Translations under genes and position numbers: made by a program
In this document: in pieces, positions 19,144-28,310 of the stretch
How positions within the stretch are numbered: the first letter of the stretch is position 1
Layout: each line of letters opens with the position of its first letter
The notes under the pieces: model-generated
What the model was told of the DNA's origin: nothing
Databases searched by the model: none
The model's input: the letters and a program-made list of their open reading frames with translations, nothing else
Assembly (NCBI RefSeq): GCF_028765345.1
Contig: NZ_JARAJZ010000001.1
Location: 1-64,000 of the forward strand
Length of the DNA: 64,000 bases
Direction of reading: 5' to 3'
DNA from: Sporolactobacillus sp. CQH2019
GTDB lineage: Bacteria; Bacillota; Bacilli; Bacillales; Sporolactobacillaceae

Positions 19144-20361
19144 TTAGTTATCGCCGCATATCAATACATTATCTTTTTCCATGGCTTCAATGCGTTCATC
19201 AGAATAACCTGCGTCTTTAAGCACTTCGCGCGTATGGTAACCAAGCGGCTTAGAAAGATTCATCGGCGGGCTGCTGATACTCTTGAAACGAACCGGTGAA
19301 GTAATTAATGTGGCTTCGCCGCCCGTCGGATATTTGACCTTTCTCAAGCAATCATTGGCCCACGCTTCTTCATCTTCCAGAATTTCATCCGGCGTGTACC
19401 CTTTCTCAAAAGCAAGGTCGTTCTCTTTGAAAAGGCGGGTTAATTCATCGAGATTTTTCTTTGCCATCTGCTCGCTGATAATGTCGATAATCTCCGAGTT
19501 GACACCCAATTCATTGACACGCTCGACTGTCCGGTATTTTTCATTATCAATAAGATCGGGACGATCGAGCATCCTCATGACCTTGTTAAAATCACGATTA
19601 TACTCCGGCGCGCAGAAAACAAACCACCTGTTGTCTTTCGATTTATACGTATTGTTAAACGGATTGGCGACTTTTCGCCGCGATTTCGGGTACTTGTTGC
19701 CATATTCCGATGCGACAATCGCAATATTCATCATGAACAGCGCTGTGTGATGGAGGCTGACCGTCACTTTATCGCCTTTGCCGCTTTTGTTTCTGCCGAC
19801 AAGCGCCGCGCATATTCCTGAAGCCAGGCACATCGCCGCCTGAAAATCGCCGTAGGCGTTGACTTCATTCAGCGGAGATTCACCCGGCTCAGTCATTGAT
19901 GTCAGGATGCCGCCGCGGGCAACATAAGCTGTCGCGTCGAAGCCGGCGGCATCTTTCTCCGGACCGTTTTCTCCATAGCCGAGAATCTGAGCAAACACAA
20001 GTTTCGGAAATTTTTCACTTAATAGTTCATAGGAAAAGCCAAGGCGCTGCAGTGCTTTCGTCCGAAAACTTGTGACCAGCACATCGGCGTTTTCCAATAT
20101 TTTATAAGCCGCTTCTTTGCCTGCTTCACTTTTTAAATTGAGGCTGACAAAACGCTTATTGACATTAGCAATGTCGAAGCCGGGATTCTCCTCAACGCTG
20201 TAAGGAATGTTCCATACTCCCCCCTGCGTGCGGCTCGGATCGCCTTTCAGTGATTCAATCTTAATAACGTCGGCGCCCCATTCCCCGAGTACTCTTGGAA
20301 CTGCCGGCGCGGCAATAAAAGAAGTCATTTCAACGATCTTGATGCCTTCCAATGGTTTCAT
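19144..20361 (-). CDS. Class III CoA-transferase (CaiB/BaiF family)
   Basis: 405 residues. N-terminal PLEGIKIVEMTSFIAAPAVPRVLGEWGAD is the family opening, and VIKIESLKGDP, NVNKRFVSLNL and FPKLVFAQILGYGENGP follow. The catalytic aspartate should be that in AGFDATAYVARGG near residue 150. These enzymes move CoA between carboxylic acids through an aspartyl-CoA ester, as CaiB does for carnitine and HadA/FldA for 2-hydroxy acids. AAGGAGG before the ATG at 20361 fixes the start; the longer ORF to 20424 has none. In this operon it would let the product CoA ester recharge new substrate without ATP. Substrate unknown. Confidence 0.88.
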   Translation of the reverse strand: MKPLEGIKIVEMTSFIAAPAVPRVLGEWGADVIKIESLKGDPSRTQGGVWNIPYSVEENPGFDIANVNKRFVSLNLKSEAGKEAAYKILENADVLVTSFRTKALQRLGFSYELLSEKFPKLVFAQILGYGENGPEKDAAGFDATAYVARGGILTSMTEPGESPLNEVNAYGDFQAAMCLASGICAALVGRNKSGKGDKVTVSLHHTALFMMNIAIVASEYGNKYPKSRRKVANPFNNTYKSKDNRWFVFCAPEYNRDFNKVMRMLDRPDLIDNEKYRTVERVNELGVNSEIIDIISEQMAKKNLDELTRLFKENDLAFEKGYTPDEILEDEEAWANDCLRKVKYPTGGEATLITSPVRFKSISSPPMNLSKPLGYHTREVLKDAGYSDERIEAMEKDNVLICGDN

Positions 20362-20436
20362 TTTGTATTCCTCCTTGGCAAAACGATAAGTATAAACTTC
20401 CTGCCATTTTATTTTTAATTGCATTCAGGACTGTCA

Positions 20437-21729
20437 TCAGGCCACGTCTTCTTGCTTACTGCGGCCCGCCAGCGGCCGGATTCTGGCAAACAGCATAATG
20501 ATCGCACCCAGCACGGCAACGGCTGCTCCAAGATATAAAGCCGATGAATACTGCCCGCTGACATCGATGACCCAGCCGCTGACGACTGGCGCGACAATGC
20601 CGGCAAATGTGCCGATAAAGCCGTTGAATCCGGAAATCGTTCCCGTATTTTTCTTTGAGAAGTCCATAGGAATCGAGAAGTAAGACCCCATCGTAAAACA
20701 AAGCAATCCGTTGGAAAGCGACATGAGACCGACCGCCATCCAGATATTCGACGCCTGCGTACCAAACAGCAGGAAAACGCCGGCCAGCGCCAATCCGGTA
20801 ATCGGGCCGAGTTTGCGGCCGATATTCGGGCCATATTTCTTTGTCCAAATATCGGCAACCGTTCCGCCGAGCGGATAAGTGATGATCGCGACAAGATAAG
20901 GCAGCATGGAATAGAAAAGACTTGAACTGACCTTAATACCCCGGCCCAGGGCAAAATAAGTCGGCAGCCAGGTCATAAAAAGAAAAAAGAGATAGTTTGA
21001 ACAAAAATATGAAATTGCGCAGGCCCAGACCGAAAAATTTGAAAAAATATCCGATTTTTTCAGTTCCGGTCCGCCGGCAGCCGCCTGAGCAGCAGCCGGC
21101 TGATCACTGTTGATATAGTCCATCTCTTCTTTGCTTATTTTCGGATGCTGGGCCGGTGTGTTTTTACCGAATTTCCACCAAAACAGACACCAGATCGGTC
21201 CCAGGCAGGCAAAGGAGATAAAAAGCGTTTTCCATCCGAAAGAACTGAGTAGCCACGAAGCGGCAACCATTGTAATGGCAATGCCGATCGGAATACCCAT
21301 CAGCAGAAAGCCCATTCCTTTTCCGGATTCTTTCTTGGGAAACCACCGCGAGAGAATGGAAGAATTAGAAGGAACGAACACACCCTGACCGATACCGACC
21401 AAAATCCTGATCACCATCATCAGACCGAGGGTCGATCCAAAAGGTGTCAGAAAGGTGAAAATGCAGAACCATAACGTACCAAAGATCAGTACCAGCCCGC
21501 CGCCGAAACGATCGGCCAGCCAGCCGGCCGGAATCATCGTCACCGCATAGCCGATAAAAAAGGCGGTCGATATCCAGCCAAACTGCGTCGCGTCCCAGCC
21601 GTACTGCTTCATTAACGCCGGGCCTGCCGTCGACATGGCCACTCTCCCCATATAAAGAACGATATAATCAAAAATCAGGAGAGTGGTAATCCCCCAGCGG
21701 ACATGACCCACTTTTCCATTGTTTATCAT
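20437..21729 (-). CDS. MFS transporter, anion:cation symporter (ACS) type
   Basis: About 430 residues with twelve predicted membrane segments. The N-half reads VRWGITTLLIFDYIVLYMGRV, then ATQFGWISTAFFIGY, the loop-2 motif GWLADRFGG, and RILVGIGQGVFVPSNSSILSRWFPKKE, typical of the hexuronate/galactonate ACS group. Such permeases import organic acid anions with protons. The ATG at 21729 follows GAGG at 9 nt. Its place between acyl-CoA dehydrogenase and CoA-transferase genes makes it the likely importer for the cluster's acid substrate. A hairpin at 21832-21868 separates it from the upstream gene. Confidence 0.85.
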   Translation of the reverse strand: MINNGKVGHVRWGITTLLIFDYIVLYMGRVAMSTAGPALMKQYGWDATQFGWISTAFFIGYAVTMIPAGWLADRFGGGLVLIFGTLWFCIFTFLTPFGSTLGLMMVIRILVGIGQGVFVPSNSSILSRWFPKKESGKGMGFLLMGIPIGIAITMVAASWLLSSFGWKTLFISFACLGPIWCLFWWKFGKNTPAQHPKISKEEMDYINSDQPAAAQAAAGGPELKKSDIFSNFSVWACAISYFCSNYLFFLFMTWLPTYFALGRGIKVSSSLFYSMLPYLVAIITYPLGGTVADIWTKKYGPNIGRKLGPITGLALAGVFLLFGTQASNIWMAVGLMSLSNGLLCFTMGSYFSIPMDFSKKNTGTISGFNGFIGTFAGIVAPVVSGWVIDVSGQYSSALYLGAAVAVLGAIIMLFARIRPLAGRSKQEDVA

Positions 21730-21831
21730 TTCGCTTCGCCTCATTTAATCCATGAATTTTTCTGTACGAATGCACATTTTGGGTGAAGGAACAACAAGCG
21801 CCAATATTATTTTCAATTTTCCGAATGAAAT

Positions 21832-21868
21832 AATGGAGCACGAGTTTGTGCTCCTGCCATGCTCCATT
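21832..21868 (-). terminator. Hairpin with two alternative pairings between dehydrogenase and MFS genes
   Basis: AATGGAGCA pairs with TGCTCCATT over the full span, or GGAGCAC (21835-21841) with GTGCTCC (21848-21854). The two folds exclude each other. No strong T run follows, so it may attenuate or process the transcript rather than end it. Confidence 0.4.
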
Positions 21869-21890
21869 ACTCTTTTTTTGAATGCGGCTG

Positions 21891-23054
21891 TTACTCAATA
21901 AATCCGCCGTTTGCGATCAGCGGACGGGCCGCCGTCAGACGCTGTACCGTGCGCGGACCCTCTTCAAACCAAAGGGCACGGGCATCGCGGTACATTCTTT
22001 CAACCGGGCCGTAAGGATTGTCCTCAAAATAGCCGATGCCGCCAAAGATTTCCAGGCAGGAATCAGAGACGGTACGAACGGTATCAATACCGAACAGCTT
22101 GCTCATCGATGCTTTCATTTCAATGCTTTCACCGTGATCGAATTGCCGTGCCGTATCCATCAAAATGGTACGCAGCGCGTAGACCTGTGTGCCCATATCG
22201 GCGATCATTTGCTGAACGGCCTGACGTTTAATCAGCGGTTTGCCGAAAGTGACACGATCTTTCGCACGGGCAATCGCCAATTCAAGGAATCTCTGTGACA
22301 GTCCGAGGCAGCTGACACCGATCGACGCACGGGACAGTGCGAGCGCATCCATGAAGATTTCCAGACCTTCGCCGACATTGCCAAGTACATGATCGTCGTC
22401 GACCTCGACATCTTTTAAAAAGATATAACCATGTCCGGCACCGCGGCAGCCCATCATGTGCGGCATCGGCTCAACAGTAAATCCAGGCAGATCCTGCTCC
22501 ACAAAGAATGCTGTGATTCCGCCTTTTTTGCGTTTGTTTTCATCTGTGACTGCAATCACATAGCTGGCCCCAGAAATATCGGTGTGCGAAATCAACGTTT
22601 TCTTGCCATTCAAAACCCATTTGTTGCCCTTTTTTACGGCCGTCGTTCGAATATCGGCACCGGTGCCGCAATCCGGTTCAGTCAGGGCAAAGTTCGTGAA
22701 AAACTCGCCGCTGGCAAATTTGTTCATGTACTTGTCTTTCAGTTTCTGAGAGCCATGTTCGTACAGAATATCCCAATCAAGACCGTTAGCATAGTGCAAA
22801 TTCATGCGCATGCCGCCCGGTCCGCGGCAGATTTCTTCGAGTACCGGGAAAAATTGTTCGACACTCAACCCCAATCCGCCGAATTGTTCCGGAAGTGTCA
22901 GAGCAAATAATTTGTTTTCGCGGCAGACATCGAAATATTCTTTCGGGAAAACATGCGTTTGTTCGATTTCCGGCTGCAGCGCTTCAAGATCGTTTTCAAC
23001 GACATGACGCGTCTTCAGACACAAATCTTTAAGTTCCTGATCCGTGAGCTTCAT
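21891..23054 (-). CDS. Acyl-CoA dehydrogenase / enoyl-CoA reductase
   Basis: FAD enzyme of 387 residues. Visible: TLPEQFGGLGLSVEQF, the FAD-binding FALTEPDCGTGADI (usual form xLTEPxAGSD), KWVLNGKKTLISH, GRGAGHG-type loop as MGCRGAGHGYIFL, RVTFGKPLIKRQAVQQ, and LEIFGGIGYFEDNP. The catalytic base region reads LWFEEGPRTVQRL, so a glutamate is kept, though in an unusual EEGP context. With FixAB/Etf it may run in the reducing direction on an enoyl-CoA. GGAGGAG 8 nt before the ATG at 23054 sets the start. It is the first gene of the leftward operon, divergent from LysR. It is clearly distinct from the dehydrogenase at 24663. Confidence 0.88.
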   Translation of the reverse strand: MKLTDQELKDLCLKTRHVVENDLEALQPEIEQTHVFPKEYFDVCRENKLFALTLPEQFGGLGLSVEQFFPVLEEICRGPGGMRMNLHYANGLDWDILYEHGSQKLKDKYMNKFASGEFFTNFALTEPDCGTGADIRTTAVKKGNKWVLNGKKTLISHTDISGASYVIAVTDENKRKKGGITAFFVEQDLPGFTVEPMPHMMGCRGAGHGYIFLKDVEVDDDHVLGNVGEGLEIFMDALALSRASIGVSCLGLSQRFLELAIARAKDRVTFGKPLIKRQAVQQMIADMGTQVYALRTILMDTARQFDHGESIEMKASMSKLFGIDTVRTVSDSCLEIFGGIGYFEDNPYGPVERMYRDARALWFEEGPRTVQRLTAARPLIANGGFIE

Positions 23055-23550
23055 ACCCAATTCTCCTCCATTTTTTCTCCGTAAAGGAGTTATTGCCGGC
23101 TCTATCCATGGATCCACTCCGCTTATAGGCGTTTGGCAAACCCCTGGCATGACGACATTGTCGAGCCATCGTGCAAAGAATTCTTTGAAGTCGCTTCCCT
23201 TGCACGTCTATAATGTAAGCCGTTTCATAATCAAAAACAATTTGGAATACGTTAACCTCATTTCATTTTTGAGCAATCCTGATATATGCTCTGATGCACG
23301 CCGATTATTTAGCAAATGTTTGCCTATTGGCCCAAATTGTTATTTTATTCACAAAGCCACGAATAATGTTTGTGTCTATACACGATCTCACTAAATGATT
23401 TCTTTTTTTAAAAATTTTGTATTTTCCATGAAATCATTGAGACACTTTATCTCTTTTCACTATAATTAATCAATGGAATCGGTATGCAACCACTTTCATT
23501 GTTCAAGTGATCTTTTATCGCTTCACATATCACGTATTGGAGGAGCCTTT
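23055..23550. promoter_or_regulatory. Divergent control region of the LysR-centred cluster
   Basis: Separates the leftward dehydrogenase operon from the LysR gene. It has a long-range inverted repeat ACAATTTGG (about 23237-23245) / CCAAATTGT (23332-23340) and a compact dyad GCAAA-TG-TTTGC near 23312-23323. Either could be LysR sites, with DNA looping in the first case. No exact sigma-54 promoter is present. Confidence 0.4.
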
Positions 23551-24462
23551 ATGGAACTAATCCAAGTAAAATACGTTCTGGCCATTCAAAAATGGAACAA
23601 TTTAACCAATGCCGCCAATGAATTGAGTATCACTCCTTCTTCTCTTTCTCAGCAGCTGAAAAAGCTTGAAGAGGAACTCGGCGTTGAACTTTTTTCACGC
23701 ACGACACGAGTCGTAAAGCCCACGGAAGCCGGCTGCGACTTTATCGATTATGCACAAACGATCGATACATGTGTCATGCAGTTAAAACAAAAAATGAATC
23801 AATATGCGGTCGGCGAAAAAGGGGAGCTGGAGATTGGAGGAACACCCGCGCTGAAAGCATATGGGATCACGCATTTTATTGGTGAATTTGACAAGCATTA
23901 TCCGCACGTCCATGTGAATATACACGAAGCCGAATGTTTTGATCTGTACCCGCTTTTATTCAGCAGTAAGATCGATGCAGCTTTTCTAACAGCCGCCGAT
24001 AAAGCCGAGCCCGGAAAATTCAGATTGGATACTTTTCCCCTCGTGGAAGACGAAGTTGTCCTCGTCACATCAAAAAAACATCCTTTGGCCAAGTCGGAAG
24101 TCGTCGAATTGAAAGATCTGCGCAACGAAGCGTTTATTCGTTTCTCCAAATCGGCGGGCCTTTATCATGACGTCATGGCTGCCTGCAGCAAAGCCGGATT
24201 TGAACCCAATTATGTCTATTATACAAACTATGTTGACACGTGCCTGGGCCTGGTCTCAGAGGATCAGGGCGTCGCCTTTATTTCCTCAAAAATCGTGACT
24301 CACATTCTTTGGGAAAACATTGCCGTAATCCGCATCCATCCGAAAATACCGAGAATGCTGTCACTGGTCATCCCGCATCAAACTAAATCGCCGATCGTTC
24401 TTAATTTCCGGGATTTTATCGTAAAAGAGGCTCAAAAAGAAGGAAAAAAAGAACAACGTTGA
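23551..24462 (+). CDS. LysR-family transcriptional regulator
   Basis: 303 residues. The N-terminal winged helix reads VLAIQKWNNLTNAANELSIT, then PSSLSQQLKKLEEELGVELFSRT, the standard LysR DNA-binding pattern. From residue 90 a periplasmic-binding-protein-like effector domain follows (GELEIGGTPALKAYG, VVLVTSKKHPLA, DQGVAFIS). GGAGGAG before the ATG at 23551 sets the start; upstream in-frame codons have none. It sits between two divergent sets of acyl-CoA/Fix genes and probably controls both in response to the acid substrate or its CoA ester. Confidence 0.92.
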   Translation: MELIQVKYVLAIQKWNNLTNAANELSITPSSLSQQLKKLEEELGVELFSRTTRVVKPTEAGCDFIDYAQTIDTCVMQLKQKMNQYAVGEKGELEIGGTPALKAYGITHFIGEFDKHYPHVHVNIHEAECFDLYPLLFSSKIDAAFLTAADKAEPGKFRLDTFPLVEDEVVLVTSKKHPLAKSEVVELKDLRNEAFIRFSKSAGLYHDVMAACSKAGFEPNYVYYTNYVDTCLGLVSEDQGVAFISSKIVTHILWENIAVIRIHPKIPRMLSLVIPHQTKSPIVLNFRDFIVKEAQKEGKKEQR

Positions 24463-24591
24463 ACTTTTTACGTTAAGCCAATGTACCATTCATTAGTTAT
24501 TCTTAACATTAAATCAGATTTCGTGATTCATTGAAAATCAGTTGAAAATCAAAAGACGTGTGTAAACATTAAATTGTGCCCCATTATTCAT

Positions 24592-24645
24592 TGCAGTATA
24601 TTGAGTGTGAGATCGAAGCTGTGAATGGTTTCTCAATATACTGCA
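24592..24645. promoter_or_regulatory. Perfect 14-bp inverted repeat before the second acyl-CoA dehydrogenase gene
   Basis: TGCAGTATATTGAG (24592-24605) and CTCAATATACTGCA (24632-24645) are exact complements with a 26-nt loop. The second arm ends 5 nt before the GGGGG ribosome site. It can be a two-site operator or an mRNA hairpin that affects translation start. Confidence 0.55.
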
Positions 24646-24662
24646 CATTGGGGGTTTTTATT

Positions 24663-25796
24663 GTGGAATACATCTTAACCGACGAGCAACGGGAACTCAG
24701 AGATCTGGTCCGCGAATTCGCTCAAAAGAAAGTCAAACCGCACGTAAAAGAATTCGACCGTCAAGGCGAATTTCCCAGAGAACTGCTGCAGGAAGCATTC
24801 GATATGGGACTGCACGTTCTGGAAATTCCCCAAGAATTCGGCGGAGCGGGGCTTGATTTCAAAACAACCTCTATTATTTTCGAAGAATTGGCCAAAGTCG
24901 ATGCAGGCTTCGCCATTTCGCTCGTCACGACCTTCGTCGCGCTTCGCGGCGTCATCCTTTCCGGCAACGAGGCTCAAAAAAAATTGTTTGCCGACATTAT
25001 CGTTCCGGGAGCGTTCGCCGCTTTCTCACTGACTGAGCCGAATGCCGGATCCGATGCCGGATCAATCCGCGCGACGGCCGTTAAAGAGGGTGATGAATAC
25101 ATCCTCAATGGCAGCAAATGCTTTGTCACGAACGGCGGCGTTGCCGATGTTTATGTCGCATTCTTTTCGACCGATAAAAGTCAGCGTACAAAAGGTATTT
25201 CTGCTTTCATCATTGAAAGAAGCCGTCCCGGCATCACCGTCGGAAAAGAAGAGGACAAAATGGGACTGCGGCTCTCCAACACGACAGATGTTATTTTTGA
25301 AAACGTTCACGTTCCTGCCGGCCATCTGATCGGCAGTGAGGGAGACGGTTTTAAAATCGCCATGAACGCACTCAACATCTCACGCGCATTCGTCGGCAGT
25401 CTGGCCCTCGGTATCTGCCAGTCTGCCATCGATGAAAGTGTCAAATACGCAAAGGAAAGAGAACAATTCGGCCGGCCAATCGCAAATTTTCAGGCCATAC
25501 AAATGATGCTTGCCGATATGGAGATTCAGACCGAAGCCGCCCGCCGTCTCGTCCAGTACGCGATGAACCTGATTGATGAAGGCCGGGATGTCGTCACAGC
25601 AGGCGCAATTACAAAAACCTTCTGCGGTGATACGGTCGTTAAAGTGACGACCGACGCTGTGCAGATTTTCGGCGGATACGGTGTAAGCAAAGAATATCCG
25701 GTCGAGAAACTGATGCGGGACGCGAAAGTATTCCAGATTTTCGAGGGTACAAATCAGATTCAAAGAATTGTCATCTCACGAAAATTGCTTGCCTGA
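24663..25796 (+). CDS. Acyl-CoA dehydrogenase (short-chain, BCAD/AcdA-like)
   Basis: 377 residues with the full classical pattern. LTDEQRELRDLVREFA opens it, and VLEIPQEFGGAGLD, the FAD site FSLTEPNAGSDAGSI, GSKCFVTNGG, MGLRLSNTTDVIF, REQFGRPIANFQAIQ and QIFGGYGV follow. The catalytic glutamate is in VFQIFEGTNQIQR. It oxidises acyl-CoA or, with electron-bifurcating EtfAB, reduces enoyl-CoA. GTG at 24663 is 8 nt after GGGGG; no better start exists upstream. It forms an operon with fixA/etfB and fixB/etfA just downstream, the usual butyryl-CoA dehydrogenase arrangement. Confidence 0.92.
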   Translation: MEYILTDEQRELRDLVREFAQKKVKPHVKEFDRQGEFPRELLQEAFDMGLHVLEIPQEFGGAGLDFKTTSIIFEELAKVDAGFAISLVTTFVALRGVILSGNEAQKKLFADIIVPGAFAAFSLTEPNAGSDAGSIRATAVKEGDEYILNGSKCFVTNGGVADVYVAFFSTDKSQRTKGISAFIIERSRPGITVGKEEDKMGLRLSNTTDVIFENVHVPAGHLIGSEGDGFKIAMNALNISRAFVGSLALGICQSAIDESVKYAKEREQFGRPIANFQAIQMMLADMEIQTEAARRLVQYAMNLIDEGRDVVTAGAITKTFCGDTVVKVTTDAVQIFGGYGVSKEYPVEKLMRDAKVFQIFEGTNQIQRIVISRKLLA

Positions 25797-25824
25797 TTTT
25801 TTTTAATAAATGGAGGCGTTCATA

Positions 25825-26595
25825 ATGAATTTGCTTGTGTGTGCGAAACAAGTGCCCGACAACCTGGAAATCAAGTGGGATGCGGCAAAGAACCAGCTGG
25901 ATTTCTCCGGTGCGGCCCTTGCAATCAGTGAATACGACAAAAACGCGCTTGAAGCGGCCGTTCAGTTAAAAGAACAATTAGGCGGATCGGTAACCGTTGT
26001 CAGCGTAGGAAACGATCAGGCGCTTAAATCTTTGAAGGCATGTATCGCAGTCGGAGCCGACAGGGCCGTGCTTATTCAAAACGATCAGTTCAGATCGCCG
26101 GATGCGTTTGCAACCGGTGCCATCCTTGCTGCCGCGATTAAAAAACTCGGATCCTTCGACGTGATTTTCTGCGGCGATCAGGCAATGGATACCAATGCCG
26201 GTCAGGTCGGCATTCAATTGGCGGAACAAGGAAACATCCCGCAGATCAGGCATGTCACCAAAATCGTCGTGAATGATGAAAAATTAACCGTTGATCACAA
26301 GACAGAAGACGGTTACCAAGTCATTGAAACGAATTATCCCATATTGCTGACGGCAAGCGATACGCTCAACGAACCGCGTCTTGCAACAATCAAAAGCAAA
26401 ATGGCGGCCAACCGCGCAAAAATTGAACAAATAAAAGTATCTGAATTGAATCTTTCTTTCGAAGCACCGCCACTGCATCATTTGAAAATTTCCGCACCTG
26501 AGCCTAAGAAGACCGGCATCTCAATCTGTGAGAAATCAGGGCGGGACAGCGCACAGAAATTGTTTGACTATCTTGCTGCCGACAAGCTTGTCTAA
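25825..26595 (+). CDS. fixA: Electron transfer flavoprotein beta subunit (FixA/EtfB)
   Basis: 256 residues. It opens MNLLVCAKQVPDNLEIKWD and has SEYDKNALEAAVQLKE, IAVGADRAVLI, FCGDQAMDTNAGQVGIQLAE and a late PRLATIKSKMAANRAK, all landmarks of EtfB. It binds AMP or a second FAD and pairs with the alpha subunit encoded 12 nt downstream. GGAGG before the ATG at 25825 sets the start. Together with the dehydrogenase before it, it should carry electrons to or from the FixC-like protein encoded across the LysR gene. A paralogue lies at 40682-41449. Confidence 0.92.
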   Translation: MNLLVCAKQVPDNLEIKWDAAKNQLDFSGAALAISEYDKNALEAAVQLKEQLGGSVTVVSVGNDQALKSLKACIAVGADRAVLIQNDQFRSPDAFATGAILAAAIKKLGSFDVIFCGDQAMDTNAGQVGIQLAEQGNIPQIRHVTKIVVNDEKLTVDHKTEDGYQVIETNYPILLTASDTLNEPRLATIKSKMAANRAKIEQIKVSELNLSFEAPPLHHLKISAPEPKKTGISICEKSGRDSAQKLFDYLAADKLV

Positions 26596-26607
26596 GGGGG
26601 AAAAACA

Positions 26608-27615
26608 ATGGACGTTTCAAGTTGCAGCAATGTTTGGGTTTACCTTGAAGAAAAAGACGGCACGCTCAGAAATTCGTGCCTGGAATTGCTTAGCAGGGGC
26701 AGGGACATCGCCGATCGGACAGGCGGAAGATTGACCGGCGTATACATTGGGCAATCAGCCGATCAAGCCGCAAAAACAGCAGCAGAATACGGCGCGGACC
26801 AAACGATCCGGATCCACATCGCGGACGCAATCGAGACAGCCGGCAAGACACAGGCGCTCGCCTCACTCACAGAAAAATACAGACCGGCAGTTATCTTGTT
26901 CAGCGATACCGACGATGGCAGCGAAATCGCAGCACGTCTGGCAGGAAAGCTAAAAACAAGCGCAGCAATGAATTGTCAGTCGCTGACGGCCGGCAAAGAC
27001 GGCAGCATCGTCTGGACGCGTTCCATTTATGCAGGGAATGCCCTTTTATCACTGTCCAGCCCGGAAATCCGCCCGCAGATTGCCACATTCCGCGCCGGTG
27101 TTTTCGAGAAGAAAAAAAGTGAGACTGCCAAAGATATACAGATCGTTCAAGAAGAAATCGCCGGCATTCCAGGCAATTCTCATATTAAGATTATCGACAC
27201 GATAAAAAATGCTCAGGATGCCTCCGGTATTCCGCTTGAAGAAGCAAAAGTCGTTGTCTCCGGCGGAAGGGGAATGGGAACGGCAGAGAATTTCGCTCTT
27301 GTCAAAGAATTAGCCGATCTCCTCGGCGGTGCCGTCGGCGCGACTCGCGCGGTGATCGATGCCGGATGGATCTCCGCTCCGCATCAGGTCGGACAATCGG
27401 GAAAAACAGTACGGCCGGATCTGTATATCGCCTGCGGCATCTCTGGTGCTATCCAGCATCTTTCCGGCATGAAGGGTTCAAAAATAATCGTTGCTATTAA
27501 TAAAGATGCAGATGCGCCCATTTTTAAAATTGCCGATTATGCGGTCGTGGGGGATGTACTTGAGATTTTGCCTGCATTGATTGACGCCATTAAAGAAGAA
27601 AAATCCGCCGTATAA
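26608..27615 (+). CDS. fixB: Electron transfer flavoprotein alpha subunit (FixB/EtfA)
   Basis: 335 residues. The N-terminal half is a variable alpha/beta domain. The C-terminal FAD domain shows [14 protein letters not shown] near residue 214, [61 protein letters not shown] and VGDVLEILP, the EtfA signature series. GGGGG precedes the ATG. It completes the flavoprotein with the preceding gene. The FAD in this subunit transfers single electrons between the dehydrogenase and FixC or ferredoxin. Confidence 0.93.
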   Translation: MDVSSCSNVWVYLEEKDGTLRNSCLELLSRGRDIADRTGGRLTGVYIGQSADQAAKTAAEYGADQTIRIHIADAIETAGKTQALASLTEKYRPAVILFSDTDDGSEIAARLAGKLKTSAAMNCQSLTAGKDGSIVWTRSIYAGNALLSLSSPEIRPQIATFRAGVFEKKKSETAKDIQIVQEEIAGIPGNSHIKIIDTIKNAQDASGIPLEEAKVVVSGGRGMGTAENFALVKELADLLGGAVGATRAVIDAGWISAPHQVGQSGKTVRPDLYIACGISGAIQHLSGMKGSKIIVAINKDADAPIFKIADYAVVGDVLEILPALIDAIKEEKSAV

Positions 27616-27662
27616 AATAGATTTCAGAATGACCGTCCCAACAATAGATTTTATGTATAGAC

Positions 27663-27693
27663 TGCCCTCCTTATATTCAGTTATTTGGAGGGT
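27663..27693 (+). other. Hairpin in the leader of the superoxide reductase gene
   Basis: CCCTCC and GGAGGG arms with a ~19-nt AU-rich loop, between fixB and the next gene. No T run, so it could stabilise the mRNA end rather than stop transcription. Confidence 0.35.
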
Positions 27694-27748
27694 TGGCCTC
27701 TATGCAGGTGGACTTTCAGCAGCTCAATAACCATCGGGAGATGAAAAA

Positions 27749-28276
27749 ATGGACGCAAGGCAACTGAGATTACAAATGAAAAGGCAGAAAATACTCAACA
27801 AACGGCCGGAATTGATCAGTGCAGATCCCCATTTTTTTGTCTGCAACAAATGTCATCGACTGTTTATTCAAGAAATCAAGTCTTCACCGGCCTCCGATCC
27901 GACATGTTGCGGCCAGAAAATGGAGCAATTAATTCCAAAAGATAGCGGCAATGGAGAAGAAGAACACTTACCGCTGCTGACATTCACCGGAGGCATCTCA
28001 AAATCTCATGCGGCAAAAGTTGAAATCAGCAGCCGGCCGCATCCCATGGATAAAACGCATCGGATCGAGTGGGTCTATTTAAAAACAGCTACAGGCAGTC
28101 AATTCAAAAGACTGAGAGTCGCGCAATATCCGCTTGTCACTTTTGCACTTGCCGATGAGGACGCTTACGCTTACTGTAACCGTGATGTTTGTATTAACTG
28201 CGTCTTTCACTGCAAACGCGGTTTTGCTGCTTACGCCTATTGTAATCGCCACGGTTTGTGGAGAGTTCAGATTTAG
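27749..28276 (+). CDS. Desulfoferrodoxin-type superoxide reductase with an internal insertion
   Basis: 175 residues; the ribosome site GGGAG is 8 nt before the ATG. Center I, the desulforedoxin rubredoxin-like site, is seen as [10 protein letters not shown] followed by CCGQKMEQL. Center II, the catalytic iron, has the expected ligands: His in EEHLPLL, two in [13 protein letters not shown], and Cys plus His in AYCNRHGLW. The enzyme reduces superoxide to peroxide without making oxygen and suits anaerobic or microaerobic cells. Oddity: a 22-residue stretch with three extra cysteines ([15 protein letters not shown]) lies just before the catalytic Cys/His and is flanked by two copies of AYAYCNR. 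It lies between flavoprotein and coaD genes, perhaps to protect against superoxide from the flavin chain. Confidence 0.8.
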   Translation: MDARQLRLQMKRQKILNKRPELISADPHFFVCNKCHRLFIQEIKSSPASDPTCCGQKMEQLIPKDSGNGEEEHLPLLTFTGGISKSHAAKVEISSRPHPMDKTHRIEWVYLKTATGSQFKRLRVAQYPLVTFALADEDAYAYCNRDVCINCVFHCKRGFAAYAYCNRHGLWRVQI

Positions 28277-28310
28277 CACGCCCTGTTTCACTAAAAAAGG
28301 AGGAAGCGTC

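Noticed and set aside
23308-23326. Sigma-54-like sequence GCAAATGTTTGCC before the leftward LysR-side operon
   Set aside because: The GG-to-GC spacing is one base short and the -24 box is poor; it fits a LysR dyad better.
28134-28310. N-terminal extension of CoaD
   Set aside because: It overlaps the superoxide reductase gene, and AAGGAGG with ATG at 28311 gives the normal CoaD start.
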